Below are positions 1 to 10,673 of a DNA stretch of 64,000 bases, piece after piece (within the stretch, counting starts at the first letter, position 1; each line of letters begins with the position of its first letter). The notes under the pieces were generated by a model. That model was not told where the DNA came from. It worked only from the letters and a program-made list of their open reading frames with translations, and ran no database searches. The stretch lies in assembly GCA_014529385.2 (NCBI GenBank), contig CM043962.1, forward strand, positions 88,997,180 through 89,061,179. The letters run 5' to 3'. The position numbers and the translations under genes are program-made. The DNA comes from Adiantum capillus-veneris (lineage: Eukaryota > Streptophyta > Polypodiopsida > Polypodiales > Pteridaceae).

Positions 1-502
1 CACCTGCAGAAATAAGTTGCTCATTGATATCTATGACACCAGCAAGGAAAGTGTCCATATCATCTTCCTCATGCATAATCTTTGACTCTAGCTATTTACG
101 CAACAAAGCAATTTTAGCCTCATTGCGGCTTGCATAAAGACCTGCTAGAATATCCCAAGCCTGTTTTGTAGATTTTGCTGAACGGATGTGAGGAACAATG
201 GTGCACTTCACAGACAATGCAATCAATGCATGAGTTTGTGCATCCTTTACATCCCGACGAGCTTGTTCTGCCATAGACAAAACAACTCTAACAATAGCAA
301 TACTTGTAGTAGGACCTGCAAGATCCTCAACATCGTCTACATCCTCAGAACCAAGACATATATCAATGCTTTGCACAATATTCCAGACGCCCTTTGACAC
401 AAGAACATGTTGCATCATATAAGCCCACATAGGGTAATTGTCCCCATCCAACCTGTCTTCAGCAACAAACATCTTGAAGACATTTGTGTTGTTGTCAGCC
501 AT
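1..502 (-). pseudogene. Copia family A, copy A0: Gag N-terminal part, runs off window
   Basis: This is the Gag (capsid-like) region of a Ty1/copia retrotransposon, read on the minus strand from an ATG at 502 (MADNNTNVFKMF). It is the same start as the four other family A copies in this window. The leader (503-836), the primer binding site (837-848) and the LTR (851-1177) lie just upstream in element sense. The frame is open from 502 to 92 and then meets a stop. Homology to the Gag of the other copies continues to position 1, so the body of this copy lies outside the window. Identification rests on close similarity to copies A1-A4, which do carry zinc-knuckle, protease, integrase and reverse transcriptase segments. 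It is a partial, inactivated gene. Confidence 0.8.
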
Positions 503-836
503 GGTAAATGCTGCACCTGATGTGAAAACTGCCCAAAAATAGGAGAAACGGAGCAGGAACAACACGTGTTATATAGCACAAACCGTAGAAGACTGTAAGG
601 CACCTGTTATGCAAAAAACGACATTGACAAAAATTCTGCACAAAATGACAAAATAGCCTGTGCAGTACTGCCTGTAGAAGAAACGAAGGCCGAAATGAGC
701 CCGAATAAAAAAACTGAGTAGACTTAGCTCTACGAGCTCACCCAAAAATTTTTCTTGCCAGACCTCACTGTAATCAGAGAATGTGAGCAGACGTGTGTTG
801 GATCAGCTAGCGACTAAGCCTGGGAGGATGCAACCT

Positions 837-848
837 GCTCTGATACCA
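837..848 (-). other. Primer binding site of copy A0 (initiator tRNA-Met)
   Basis: The plus strand reads gctctgatacca, the complement of TGGTATCAGAGC, the usual plant copia primer site matching the 3' end of initiator tRNA-Met. It sits two bases from the LTR edge at 851. This marks LTR 851-1177 as the 5' LTR of A0. Confidence 0.88.
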
Positions 849-850
849 AT

Positions 851-1177
851 TGTTGGAATTAGGGTTGCAGAGAAACGCACACAGCTTGGAGAAGATGAAG
901 GAAGCTCAAGGCACACAATAGAGAGTGTATTACTTAGTGTGCAATGGAAAGATAGTTAGCCCTAGAGTGATGGGCGTATATACAATGCTCGGGGGAAAAA
1001 ACCTCCTAAAGATGGAAAAAATGCCCCGGCGGTCCTACTGTGTTCACACACATCACTACCACATGTATATGGTAACATATACAATGCACGAGGGAAAAAA
1101 CCTCCTAAAGAGGGAAAAACTGCCCCGACTGTCCTAACTGTGTTCACACACATCACTACCGTATGTATATGGTAACA
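851..1177 (-). repeat. Copia family A LTR, shared by A0 and A1, with internal 99-bp duplication
   Basis: On the plus strand the LTR starts TGTTGGAATT and ends GGTAACA, so the element-sense LTR is TGTTACC...CCAACA. It is about 100 bp longer than the other family A LTRs (225-228 bp). A 99-bp segment from about 982 is repeated in tandem from 1081, and both copies end in GGTAACA (1077 and 1177). On one side lie the A0 primer site and Gag. On the other lies the polypurine tract and RNase H end of A1. It therefore serves as the 5' LTR of A0 and the 3' LTR of A1. Confidence 0.85.
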
Positions 1178-1229
1178 AATCCCTCCTGGAGTGATGTGGT
1201 GAATGAGAGCTGGCATATAGAGTAAAGTG

Positions 1230-3108
1230 TCATGCCCTGAGGACATGATTAGTCCACAAAGGGGAGTAAGCCCAAAGCTTTGCAAAAAGCTTCAAACTTC
1301 TCACGAGACAATGCCTTTGTGAAAAGAATTGCAAGGTTTTCATGTGTTGGCACATAAGCCAAGCTGATCTCTCCTGCTGAGAGTCTCTCCCTAACATAGT
1401 GGTATGCACCTCAATGTGCTTTGTGTAAGCATGAAAAATTGGGATCCTTGCAACTACCAATGCGCTCTGACTGTTAGTGTAGATAGTGTTGGCAGTGTCC
1501 TGTCCAACACCCAAATCATCCATAAGGCGTCTGAGCCATACACACTCAACCATGAGCCATACACACTCAACCGTAGCTGTGAAGACTACCTTGTACTCAG
1601 CCTCACAACTAGAAGTGGCCACAATAGGTTGCTTCTTGCTCAACCATGATATACATGACAAACATGAAACAAAAACCACTTGTGGACACTCGCATGTCAA
1701 AACAACCAGCCCAATCTGAGTTCGAAAAAGCAAGTAAGTCTAGCAGCAATGATTCCCCATTGGGTTAAAACAAGCCAAGATGTAAAGTGCCACTCAAGTA
1801 GCGGAAAATCCTCTTGAAAGCTTGCCAATGCTTAGACCCTGGGCTATGCATAAATCTAATGACCTATGAGACTGCAAATTGAATATGTGGCCTCGTGTTG
1901 CATACATAAATGAGGCATCCAACAACAGTTTGGTAAAGAGTGACATCTTCATGATCACCCGCATCATGAAGAATCAATTTCAAACCTGTTTCCATGGGAG
2001 TGGCAATCAAGTCCAAACTTACATAGCAATGTCTCTATGTAACTTTTCTAACACAAGAAAATACCACCATCACATTGCTTAAATTGTATACCCAAGTAAT
2101 GATGCAACATCCCCAAATCTTTCATCTTGAAAGTAGCATTCAAATAAGACTTAAATTCAGAAATATGTCTCTCATTTGGTCGAGTGATCAGCAAATCATC
2201 CACATAGAGAACCACAACGAGCAATACATCACCCTCACCCTTTACATACAATGCGCTTTCTGGTGGACTGTTATGAAAGACTCGTTTGACCAAATGAGTG
2301 TCAGCCTTCTCATACCAAGCACGAGGAGATTGCTTCAACCCATACAAAGCTTTGTCACATTTGCACACCTTATCCTCTTGTCCTTTGTTGACAAAAACGC
2401 GAGGTTGCGTTACATAAACTTCCTAAAATATGTCACCATTCAAGAAAACAGTAACAATGTCTGATTGAAGTACATCCCAACCAAAATGAGCTGCCAATGC
2501 ACATAGAAAATGCACAGTAGTCATACAACAAGTGGGAGCAAAAGTTTCTTCATAATTTATTCCTTTTTGCTGTGCATAACCCTTTGCAACAAGTCAAGCC
2601 TTATATCGATCAATCTCACCATCCGGCTTGCGTTTCAACTTGTAAACCCACTTTGTACCAATGGCCTTTTTTCCAGGAGGCAAATCACATAAATTCCATG
2701 TGTCATTTTCTTCATCATATTCTGATTGCATGGCAGCCAGCCAATTTTTTTAATTCTATGCTTCATCAAAATGCAAAGAGTCCTCAACATCATGTAAGCT
2801 AGACACATCAAAAGCATAACAATCTGATGCATAAGATGCCTGGCAAGAGCCTGAATGAGTGCAACTAGAAAAAGGTGCATCTAATTTACTGTCATGCAAT
2901 GTATGCACCAACCATTTTGGCATACCTCTAGCATGCTCATTTTCATCCCTTTCCTCATCAAGTATATCATGTACATCTGCATCAGTAATAGGCTGATCTG
3001 TAACATTTATGGAAACCCCCATAGGCTGTACATTTGCCTCATTGGAGTTTAAATTCGAACTTCCACCATTGAAAAGAGGCAACAAAGTGTCACAAATGTC
3101 CCGGGAGC
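1230..3108 (-). pseudogene. Copia A1 reverse transcriptase / RNase H, broken
   Basis: This is the C-terminal half of the copia polyprotein, which copies element RNA into DNA. Visible landmarks in element order are the pre-RT stretch with 'QSEYD'-type remnants near 2700, the 'KCDKALYGLKQSPRAWYEKAD' block (about 2300-2370), the catalytic YVDD motif at about 2206-2195, the 'LGIQFKQCDGG' block near 2070, and RNase H with 'SCISWLSKKQPIVATSSCEAEY' near 1640. RNase H runs to about 1230. The pieces are in different frames, with several stops and indels. Loss of frame agrees with an old, inactive copy. Confidence 0.82.
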
Positions 3109-4261
3109 TTACATTACAGTCTCTAGTACGTGACATGAAGGGCCGAACAGAATCTTCCACAAACACAACATCTTGTGAGACCAAGATATGCTTTGTGTGT
3201 AGGTGATACAACCTGTAACCTTTTCTTTAAACAATATAACCAAAAAATATACATTTGACAGTCTTATCATCCAATTTTTTGCACTTTGTTTGTGGCACCA
3301 AAGCATATGCCAAATAGCCAAAAACATGCATGTGCTCAATAGAAGGCTTTCTATCATGACATGCTTCATATGGAGTAATAGACTGCAAAGCTTTTGTAGG
3401 ACACGTGCTAAGTACATAAGATTTCGTAGGACACACATGATGGCTTTAAGCCAAAACGAATGTGAAAAAGCTTGACTTTTGACCATACATCGTGTCATTT
3501 CCGTAAGTGACGTGTTTTTCCTCTCAGCAACACCATTTTGTTGAGGCGTACAAGGCACTATACATTAGTGTTTTATCCCACGGCTAGCTAGAAATGCACT
3601 AAATTCATGAGACATATACTCTCCCCCTTGATCAGAACGGAGGGTGCCCATAGTACATTTTGAGACATTTTCAGCCATAGCCAAAAATTATTTGAAGCAC
3701 ATAAATAATTTGGACTTCACTTTAAGAGGATATACCCATGCATGCCTAGAGTAATCATCAATAAAAGTCACGAAGTAAAGGTAATTTCCCAAGGACGGAG
3801 TTTACATGTGCCCACAAACATCACTATGCACAAGTTGCAACCTGCATATGGCCCTAATTGAACCACCCTTTGGAACCTTAGAACGTTGCATCTTACCCAA
3901 AATACAACCTTCACAAACATGTTTGACAGGTTCTTCAAGAGGCGGTAAAGAAGCAGCCATATCAGATTTCTGCAAATGCAACAAACTGGCAAAATTCAGA
4001 TGTCCAAAACGTGCATGCCAAATTTTGGCATCTGCAATAGCTTTAGAATCCACAATTGCATTTGAAAATTTTTTCCCACACTTGTCATACAAAGTGAGCT
4101 TATACAGCCCATGGCATAAAATGCTAGATGCAACAATTTCATCACCAAAAGTGAGATCATGTACTGTACATCTATCATCCACAAACTTGACTACAAGTCC
4201 AAGTCTAGCAAGTGTAGATACAGACAAAAGATTCTTCTTGATCCTAGGTACATAAAGTGCA
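3109..4261 (-). pseudogene. Copia A1 GAG-pre-integrase and integrase, broken
   Basis: The GAG-pre-integrase zinc region is seen at about 3880-4040 (HARFGHLNF ... HVCEGCILGKMQ). It is followed by the integrase core, with 'FIDDYSRHAWVFPLK'-like remnants and a DRGGEYMSHEF block near 3600-3640. The 'MPCTPQQNGVAERKN' block starts at 3558, and the 'LDDKTVKCIFFGYIV' block lies near 3240. Frames change at least three times. Integrase would insert the cDNA into the host genome; this copy cannot encode a full one. Confidence 0.82.
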
Positions 4262-5523
4262 TCAACAAAAAGAATTTCCATTTGCAGTAGTAAGCACAAT
4301 CTTCCCAACTCCTTGAACCGGATAAGAGGCATTGTTGACACAAGTAACTGAATTTCCATGAGGGACAGACTCAAGAGAGGTGAGCAAATAACCATGAGAG
4401 GTAATGTGCTTTGTAGCACCACTGTCAAAATACCACACATGTGAATCTGTAGTAATTGACATGCATGCATCATGGATAGCAGGATTATAGTTACACTCTG
4501 CACTAAAACCCCATTCTGCATCAACATCAACATCACATTCTCTTTTCACAGAAGACTCAACAATAGCTGCATTTGTAGTGGAACCAACATTGGAACCACC
4601 CTCTTTCTTCTTAGCCTCGTTGGCCTTCAGCTTAGGACATTGCTTGATGAAGTGATCATTAGCTTTACAATAATGGCAATGCATCTTCTTTTTGCCCTTC
4701 TCACCAAAATTTCCATACGAATTTTTCCCAGCAGAAACATTAGGAACATGAGATTTTCCACTCGCAGAAGAACCATGAGAAGTGGTTGCATTACTTTTAC
4801 CACATTTTCTTTGAGCAACAATAAAAGCCTATTCAACTGCGTGCTATCTTGTCCTGTTTTTTTGGGAAAGTAACTCTTGCAACAACAATGTGCATAACGC
4901 ATCAAACTTGACAACTTCAGGATTTCCTTGTGTCACAAGTCTCCAAATAATAGCAAAAGTCTGGTAAGAATTTGGCAAGGCATCAAGAACAGTCTTTTGC
5001 ACAAGGGAACTATGAAATGACTTCACCTGTAGAAATAAGTTGCTCATTGATATCCTTGACACCAGCAAGGAAAGTGTCCATATTATCTTCCTCATGCATA
5101 ATCTTTGACTCCAACTCTTTACGCAGCAATGCAATTTTTGCCTCATTGCGGCTTGCATAAAGACCACCCAGAATATCCCAAGTCTGTTTTGCATATTTCA
5201 CTGAACGAATGTGAGGAGTAATGGTGCGCTTCATAGACAATGCAATCAACACATGAGCTTGTGCATCCTTTACATCCCAACGAGCTTGTTCTACCATAGG
5301 CAAAACAACTTTAACAGTAGCAATACTTGCAGCAAGACCTGCAAGATCCTCAACAGCGCCTACATCCTCAGAACCAGGACGTACATCAATGCCCTCACAA
5401 TATTCCAGACACCCTTTGACACAAGAACATGTTGCGTCATGTAAGCCCACATAGCGTAATTGTCCCCTTCCAATCGGCCTCAACAGTAAGCATCTTGAAC
5501 ACATGTGTGTTGTTGTTGGTCAT
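4262..5523 (-). pseudogene. Copia A1 Gag and protease, broken
   Basis: Gag starts at an ATG at 5523 (MTNNNTHVFKML), matching the start used by the other copies. A retroviral-type zinc knuckle CHYCKANDHFIKQC lies at about 4678-4637. The aspartic protease motif WYFDSGATKH has its catalytic DSG near 4426. The frame breaks around 5440, 5010, 4850 and 4680. The zinc knuckle and DSG motif are intact, but no continuous product is possible. Confidence 0.82.
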
Positions 5524-5790
5524 GACAAATGCCTGCAAACTGATCTGAAAACTGCCTGAAAAGAGGAGAAACAAAGCATGAACAACACGTGCTATATAGC
5601 ACAAACCGTAGAAGACTATAAGGGAAATGTTATGCAAAAAAAGGCACTGTCAAAATTTTTGCACAAAATGACAAAATAGCATGTGCAATATTGCCTGTAG
5701 TGGAAACAGAGGCCAAAATTAGCCTGAATCAAAATTCTAAGCAGACGTGTGCTGGAGCTGCTGGCAACTAAGCTCGGAAGGATGCAACCT

Positions 5791-5802
5791 GCTCTGATAC
5801 CA
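5791..5802 (-). other. Primer binding site of copy A1
   Basis: The sequence gctctgatacca on the plus strand is an intact complement of the initiator tRNA-Met 3' end. It lies two bases inside the 5' LTR edge at 5805, as in the other family A copies. Confidence 0.88.
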
Positions 5803-5804
5803 AT

Positions 5805-6026
5805 TGTTGGAATTAGTGTTGCAGGAAAACACACAGCTTGGAGAAGACGAAGGAAGCTCAAGGCACACAACAGAGAGTGTTTTACTTAGTGTCCAATGGA
5901 AAGATAGATAGCCTTAGAATGATGGGTGTATATACAAGCATGGCAATAACCTCCTAAAGAGGGGAAAAATGCCTCGACGGTCCTAAGTGTGTTCACACAC
6001 ATCACTACCACATGTATATGGTAACA
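5805..6026 (-). repeat. Copia family A 5' LTR of copy A1
   Basis: It starts TGTTGGAATTAG and ends GGTAACA on the plus strand, 222 bp. It is more diverged than the other copies (for example in the region after 'gtatataca'), and clearly different from its partner LTR 851-1177. That suggests an old insertion or replacement of one LTR. Confidence 0.88.
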
Positions 6027-7540
6027 AAGACAACTTCTAAAAGAATTAAACTTTCCTGGCCCTATAACCTCTGTGCATGGGCTAAGAAATCTCTTTCAAC
6101 TTTTTTTCTCCTATACGTGAGTGAGGGCATAGCCGCTAGTAGACTCCTCTTCCACTGAAAAAGTTTACTGGATGTTAATACGGGGGGATGGATAATTATC
6201 TGACTAGTCGGGTCCACCTCTCCATGGTTGACAACCTTAGTCGATCCCCACTTATCACCCCACATTCACACATGCGTTTTTATTTTCTAATTACTACCAC
6301 ATCTTTCTACACTTAAAATAATGATTCCTTTTAATTTTTGATAACAATGATTCCTTAAAACAAGTATTGAAAACAACATTCAAAACATTATTTATTAAAC
6401 AACATCTTTAAACTCAAGAGAGAGTACTATGAATTAAAACATTGACCATAATAACCATGACCAGTACTCTTCTTGTCACAAGATCACCTAAGGGTGAAAA
6501 TTCCTTATCGATAATGCGGGGTGAAAAAATATCGCCAAAAATTTTGGGGTGCCCATATGCCAAACAAGTTGCCTATAAAATCAAGTGGCTCCCCTACGAT
6601 AAGAAAACGTTATCCTAACTTATGTATAAACATCAAGATATAAATGGAGTAGCATCTCATCGTTCACAGGGGTGGCTGACTTAAAAGTGGCCTTATAGCC
6701 ATCCTTATTCATTGAAATATACCAAGAAATCGGAGGTGTCTTCATACAAGCTAATTAAGGATGATCAATTAGATCTTTCTTAAATCAACCAGACAACATT
6801 TCTTTCCTAGTTTATAAAAAAAATGCATGATGTTTCTTGAAAGCCAATTTAATATTTCCTAAGTACCTAACCATCCCTTAACAAATGCAATGTTATAACT
6901 TTAAAAGAATTTATGCTACTTACAAACTTAATTCATAACCAAGGGCTTACCTAGGACTGGTCCGCACCGACCTCATGACCGTGGTTGGCCCTTGCCCTCT
7001 TTATATTGATATCATCCTCTCTAATTATTGATTTACATGTTTTCTTTTGGGGACTATAGTCTTTATCCTTATAAAAGGATGCTTAACCATCAGGTAAAGT
7101 ATCAAAACTCATAACTTACCATAAGACTTCCATGACACATTTTTATCAATTACTTTAATTCTAATTTTCTTAGAGTCTAAGCCTTTTATTGGATTATAAT
7201 ATCATAAATAGTTCCTTTTTGTGTGATATTCTTATCATAGATTCCTCACACCTTGATTGAGCTATAGGAATTCACGCATAATCTCAAAAATTAATTTGCT
7301 AATTTTCCCCTTTGCTTTAAATAGTAACTTTTTGACATAGTAATTTGTTAACTACATAACTGAGCAAGATTTCTTTATACTAGCTTCCTCATGTTGTACC
7401 TAGTCGTTAATAATTATCCTATATTTTTTTGAGTTAATTTCCTAGTTTTTCACTTTTAATATAGTAAAAAATAGTTCGATGTAATAATTAGTAAAGGTAA
7501 ATATTTGATGAAGATATATTATATCTCAACTTTTTAATGG
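6027..7540. other. Intergenic, no gene recognised
   Basis: The stretch becomes strongly AT-rich after about 6270. Short open frames exist (for example 6062-6265, minus) but show no motif and no resemblance to a known family. I see no RNA gene or transposon end here. Confidence 0.6.
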
Positions 7541-8510
7541 TATATTCTAACTCTAAAAATTATCTTAAAAGTTCTAAGTTGATTTTCTTATTATCTCTTT
7601 TAATTTTTTTTAAATAGAGAATTTAGAACATAGTAAATAGTAAAACTAATAAAACTAATTAAGATATAATTTTCACAAGTTGTTAACACTATGATATAGC
7701 TATAAAAATTATCAACTTCTAAGCTGCTTTATTAATTATATCACTTAATTTCATGCTAAAATCAAAGAATTTAAGCAATAGTAATCTAATTAAGATATAT
7801 TTATCACAAGTTTACAACATTGTAATATATCTCTAAAAATTTTCCCATTAACTTCTAAGCTGATTTACTAATTATCTTCCTTAATTGTGTGCTAAAATCA
7901 AAAAAATTAAGCAATGGTAATCAATAAAGTTAATTAAATAGTTATGATATATTTATCACAATTTTTTAACAATGTAATCTATCTCTAAAAATTATCTCAT
8001 TTATTTCTAAGTTGATTTACTAATTATTCTACTTAATTTTCTATTAAAATTAGATAATTTAAGCAATGATAATTAGCAAAACTAAGTAACTAATTATGAG
8101 ATATTTCTCACAAACTTCTAACAATGTAATCTACCTTTGAAAATTATCTCATTATCTTTTAAGCTGATTTATCTTACCTAATTTTTTGCTAAAATGAGAG
8201 AATTTAAGCAATGATAATTATTAAAAAATCATTAACTAATTATGATATATTTCATACGTTCTTAACAATGTAGTCTACCTTTGAAAATTATCTCATCAAC
8301 TTCTAAGCTGATTTACTAATTATTTTACTAAAATTTTTACTAAAATCAAAGAATTTAACTAATGATAACTAGTAAAACTAGTTAACTAATTATAAGATAT
8401 TTATCATGATTTTCGAACAATGTAATCTATCTTTGAAAATTATTTAGTAAACTTCTAAGCTAATTTACTTTTTTACTAAAATTAGAGAATATAAAAAAAG
8501 ATAATTAGAA
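7541..8510. repeat. AT-rich tandem array, units of about 136-152 bp
   Basis: A motif close to 'cttctaagctgatttacta' recurs with its aagctg/aagttg core at 7577, 7721, 7857, 8009, 8161, 8305 and 8457. Spacings are 144, 136, 152, 152, 144 and 152. Within each unit the same order is seen: 'taatctatctctaaaaatta', the core, 'gctaaaatcaaagaattta', 'gataattagtaaaac', then 'gatatatttatcac'. Seven diverged copies make a satellite-like block of about 1 kb. No coding potential is visible. The unit length is near nucleosomal spacing. Confidence 0.8.
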
Positions 8511-8696
8511 AAACCTGACTTCCCACATGTGAGGATGACATTTTTCTCACCCTCCCGTGTCCTTTCTCCTCTCCCACTCACATTCTCCTTTTCACACACA
8601 CACTCTTTGACTTTCTCTTTCCCAAATTCCCATGAATTTCACAATCTCTCTCTATCTCTTCTTTCTTCCTTTCCCTCTCTTCTCTCTCTAGTGTGT

Positions 8697-8698
<2 letters not shown>

Positions 8699-8780
<82 letters not shown>
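8699..8780. repeat. (CT)41 microsatellite
   Basis: An uninterrupted CT dinucleotide tract of about 82 bp follows a CT-rich degenerate lead-in (8560-8698). The open frame across it is only a low-complexity Ser/Leu translation. Confidence 0.97.
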
Positions 8781-8783
<3 letters not shown>

Positions 8784-8997
8784 CTCTTGAGAGGGGTGGG
8801 CGATGACTAAAGGAGCAAATGCCACCACATGGAAGCACCCCCGCCATGGAATCTCTTTTGTCATAGATTTATTATAGAGATCTATCGATTATATAGGTAC
8901 ACCTCCCTTATTACTAAATGACACCCTGAGATCTATGGTTGAAAAATGGCATCGTGTTTTGACATAGATCACACTAGAGAGAGAAGAGAGAGCTACA

Positions 8998-10330
8998 CAC
9001 GAGAGCCACTTTACTTTGAATTTTGTTTTCCACCCAGTCAATAATTTGTTTTGGTGATATATCTACTCCCAGTGGATAGCCAAGATGTTTGAATATAGTT
9101 CCTCTAGGAATCCTCTTCCCCTACCAGATCAAATTGTGGAAATTGTCTACAAAAACATCTATCACTTGATATTTGTCCAAACTCAAGTCTAAACCAACTG
9201 CTAGTGAGTACATATTCAAATATGACATGTATTTACCAATGTTGACATTATCACCATGCAAAAATGTGATTGTATCATTTGCAAACCCCAATGCAAGTAC
9301 ATGTTCAGTGCCTATCTTTAGAACTTTTAAGTTTCCCTTAGCTGCCTGAGCATGTAGAAAGCAAAGGAGGGGATGAGTAGCCACAACAAACAACAGAGGG
9401 TAGAGAAGGCATCCCTGCCTAATAGACATTCCCACATTAATATCTAGAGACAATCTACCATTGACCAACACCCTGGATACAACACTCAACCCCAATAACA
9501 CAATGCACTTATAAATTCTCCTTCCAAACCCCAATTTTTGCATCACTTTCACCACAAAAATCCTAGATAACAGTCCAAGGCTTTAGTAAAATCTAGCTGC
9601 ACAGCAGAACAATTTTCTGATCACATTTGTGAGATGCCTCTATCCCAAGCATAACAGAAAATATGTTATCTAGAATAGATATTCCTCCCTAGATATTCCT
9701 CCCTAGATATTCCTCCAATAAACCTTGATTGTGCTTCATGTGTATGTTCCTAAGAAAGAGGGATATTCTAATAGCAATAGCTTTTGCTAGTAGTTTGTAC
9801 ACTATGCCCATCATGGTGATGGCTATCCATTCAGAAGGGAGGTGGGGAAAATCTTCTTAGGTAGCAACTTGATGATTCCCTGGTTTAATAGACGGTCCAT
9901 ATGTTGAGTTACCCAGATCTTATTTATAATTGAGATAATCAATGATTTCAACTTATCCTAGAATTCCACCAAGAACTCTTTGGTTAATCCACAAACACCA
10001 GGAGTCTTATCATTTGCCAACTTTTTAAGAGCCCATTGTAGCTTTGCTTGATCAAAAGTTGCTCAAGTCTTGTGGCATTGCTCTCTTCAACACATGGACC
10101 AACTACATAAAGCAAGTCTTGTGGCATTGCTCTCTTCAACACATGGACCAACTACAGAAAGCAAGAGAGAAATAGAATGTCTCCTTTTAGAAGATTTATC
10201 CACCTCCTTGTTCATAATACCCTCAAAGTACCCTTTACATTCTTCTATATGTACCTCTGGTTGGGTTACCACTGTACCAACATCTTTCTCAATTTTTGCT
10301 ATAAATTCTCTAAAATACTTTAATTTAAGT
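8998..10330 (-). pseudogene. LINE (non-LTR retrotransposon) reverse transcriptase fragment
   Basis: On the minus strand the order of motifs is that of L1-type ORF2 reverse transcriptase. First comes 'LKKLANDKTPGVCGLTKEF' near 10000 (the G-x-D-G finger motif region). Next is 'INKIWVTQHM...IIKLLPKK' near 9880. Then the open block 9555-9121 carries 'SRVLVNGRLS', 'GMSIRQGCLLYPLLF', the catalytic box as FANDT (FADD normally) and 'LSLDKYQ'. Last is 'LGYPLGVDISPKQIIDWVENKI' down to about 9000. Stops interrupt it around 9560-9840 and the first catalytic Asp is Asn, so it is inactive. The 5' limit is uncertain and could reach about 10.6 kb, where it meets the CACTA transposase remnant. Confidence 0.78.
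10065..10162. repeat. 49-bp tandem duplication
   Basis: The segment starting aagtcttgtggcattgctct at 10065 is repeated at 10114 with only one or two differences. It lies inside the LINE-like region. Confidence 0.88.
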
Positions 10331-10673
10331 CTGTTGAAAAAATTAGATGAACACTACACATCTTGGATTTCTGACTATCTCCACAAAAAGCTAGCCCTCC
10401 TTGCCATGTCAGAATCAAACTATTTGAGGGTCATTCTTGTTGCAACTAGATTTTCCAGCTTTGAGTCTATTTGATGTATTCAGATGCATCATGTTCATAT
10501 CTCTGGCTTTTAGCTTGCTTACCCACCTTCGTGATGCATTGTTGCATATTGGCACCAAAAAATGCCAAGCCTGCCTAGGATCTTTTCCTTTAAATAGATC
10601 ATTAGTAGGACGTCTCTTTGGACCTTGCTATCCCTTTTCCAGTAATGGTCTTCCATAGGATCTCCCCCACATT

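Larger units (their letters stand above)
851..6026 (-). mobile_element. Ty1/copia retrotransposon family A, copy A1
   Basis: The element reads 5' LTR 5805-6026, primer site 5791-5802, Gag/protease, integrase, reverse transcriptase and RNase H down to 1230, polypurine tract about 1178-1192 (plus strand aaatccctcctgg), and 3' LTR 851-1177. The domain order protease-integrase-RT-RNase H is diagnostic of Ty1/copia. Many stops and frameshifts break the coding region, so it cannot be autonomous. No target-site duplication can be scored because the 3' LTR continues straight into another family A internal region. Confidence 0.88.

Noticed and set aside
188-397. Plus-strand frames with 'RNNGALHRQCNQCMSL' repeated at several loci (188, 5211, 47378, 54780, 58303)
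   Set aside because: These recur because they are antisense shadows of the family A Gag gene, which is supported by motifs on the minus strand.
6062-6265. Possible organelle DNA insert or small gene next to copy A1
   Set aside because: No recognisable plastid or mitochondrial gene text and no family motif in the frame.
7541-8510. CRISPR-like array
   Set aside because: Units are long, diverged and contiguous with no unique spacers, in a plant nuclear context; it is a tandem satellite.
8529-8810. 93-codon open frame rich in Ser and Leu
   Set aside because: It is the translation of the CT microsatellite and its CT-rich flank; no initiation context or family.
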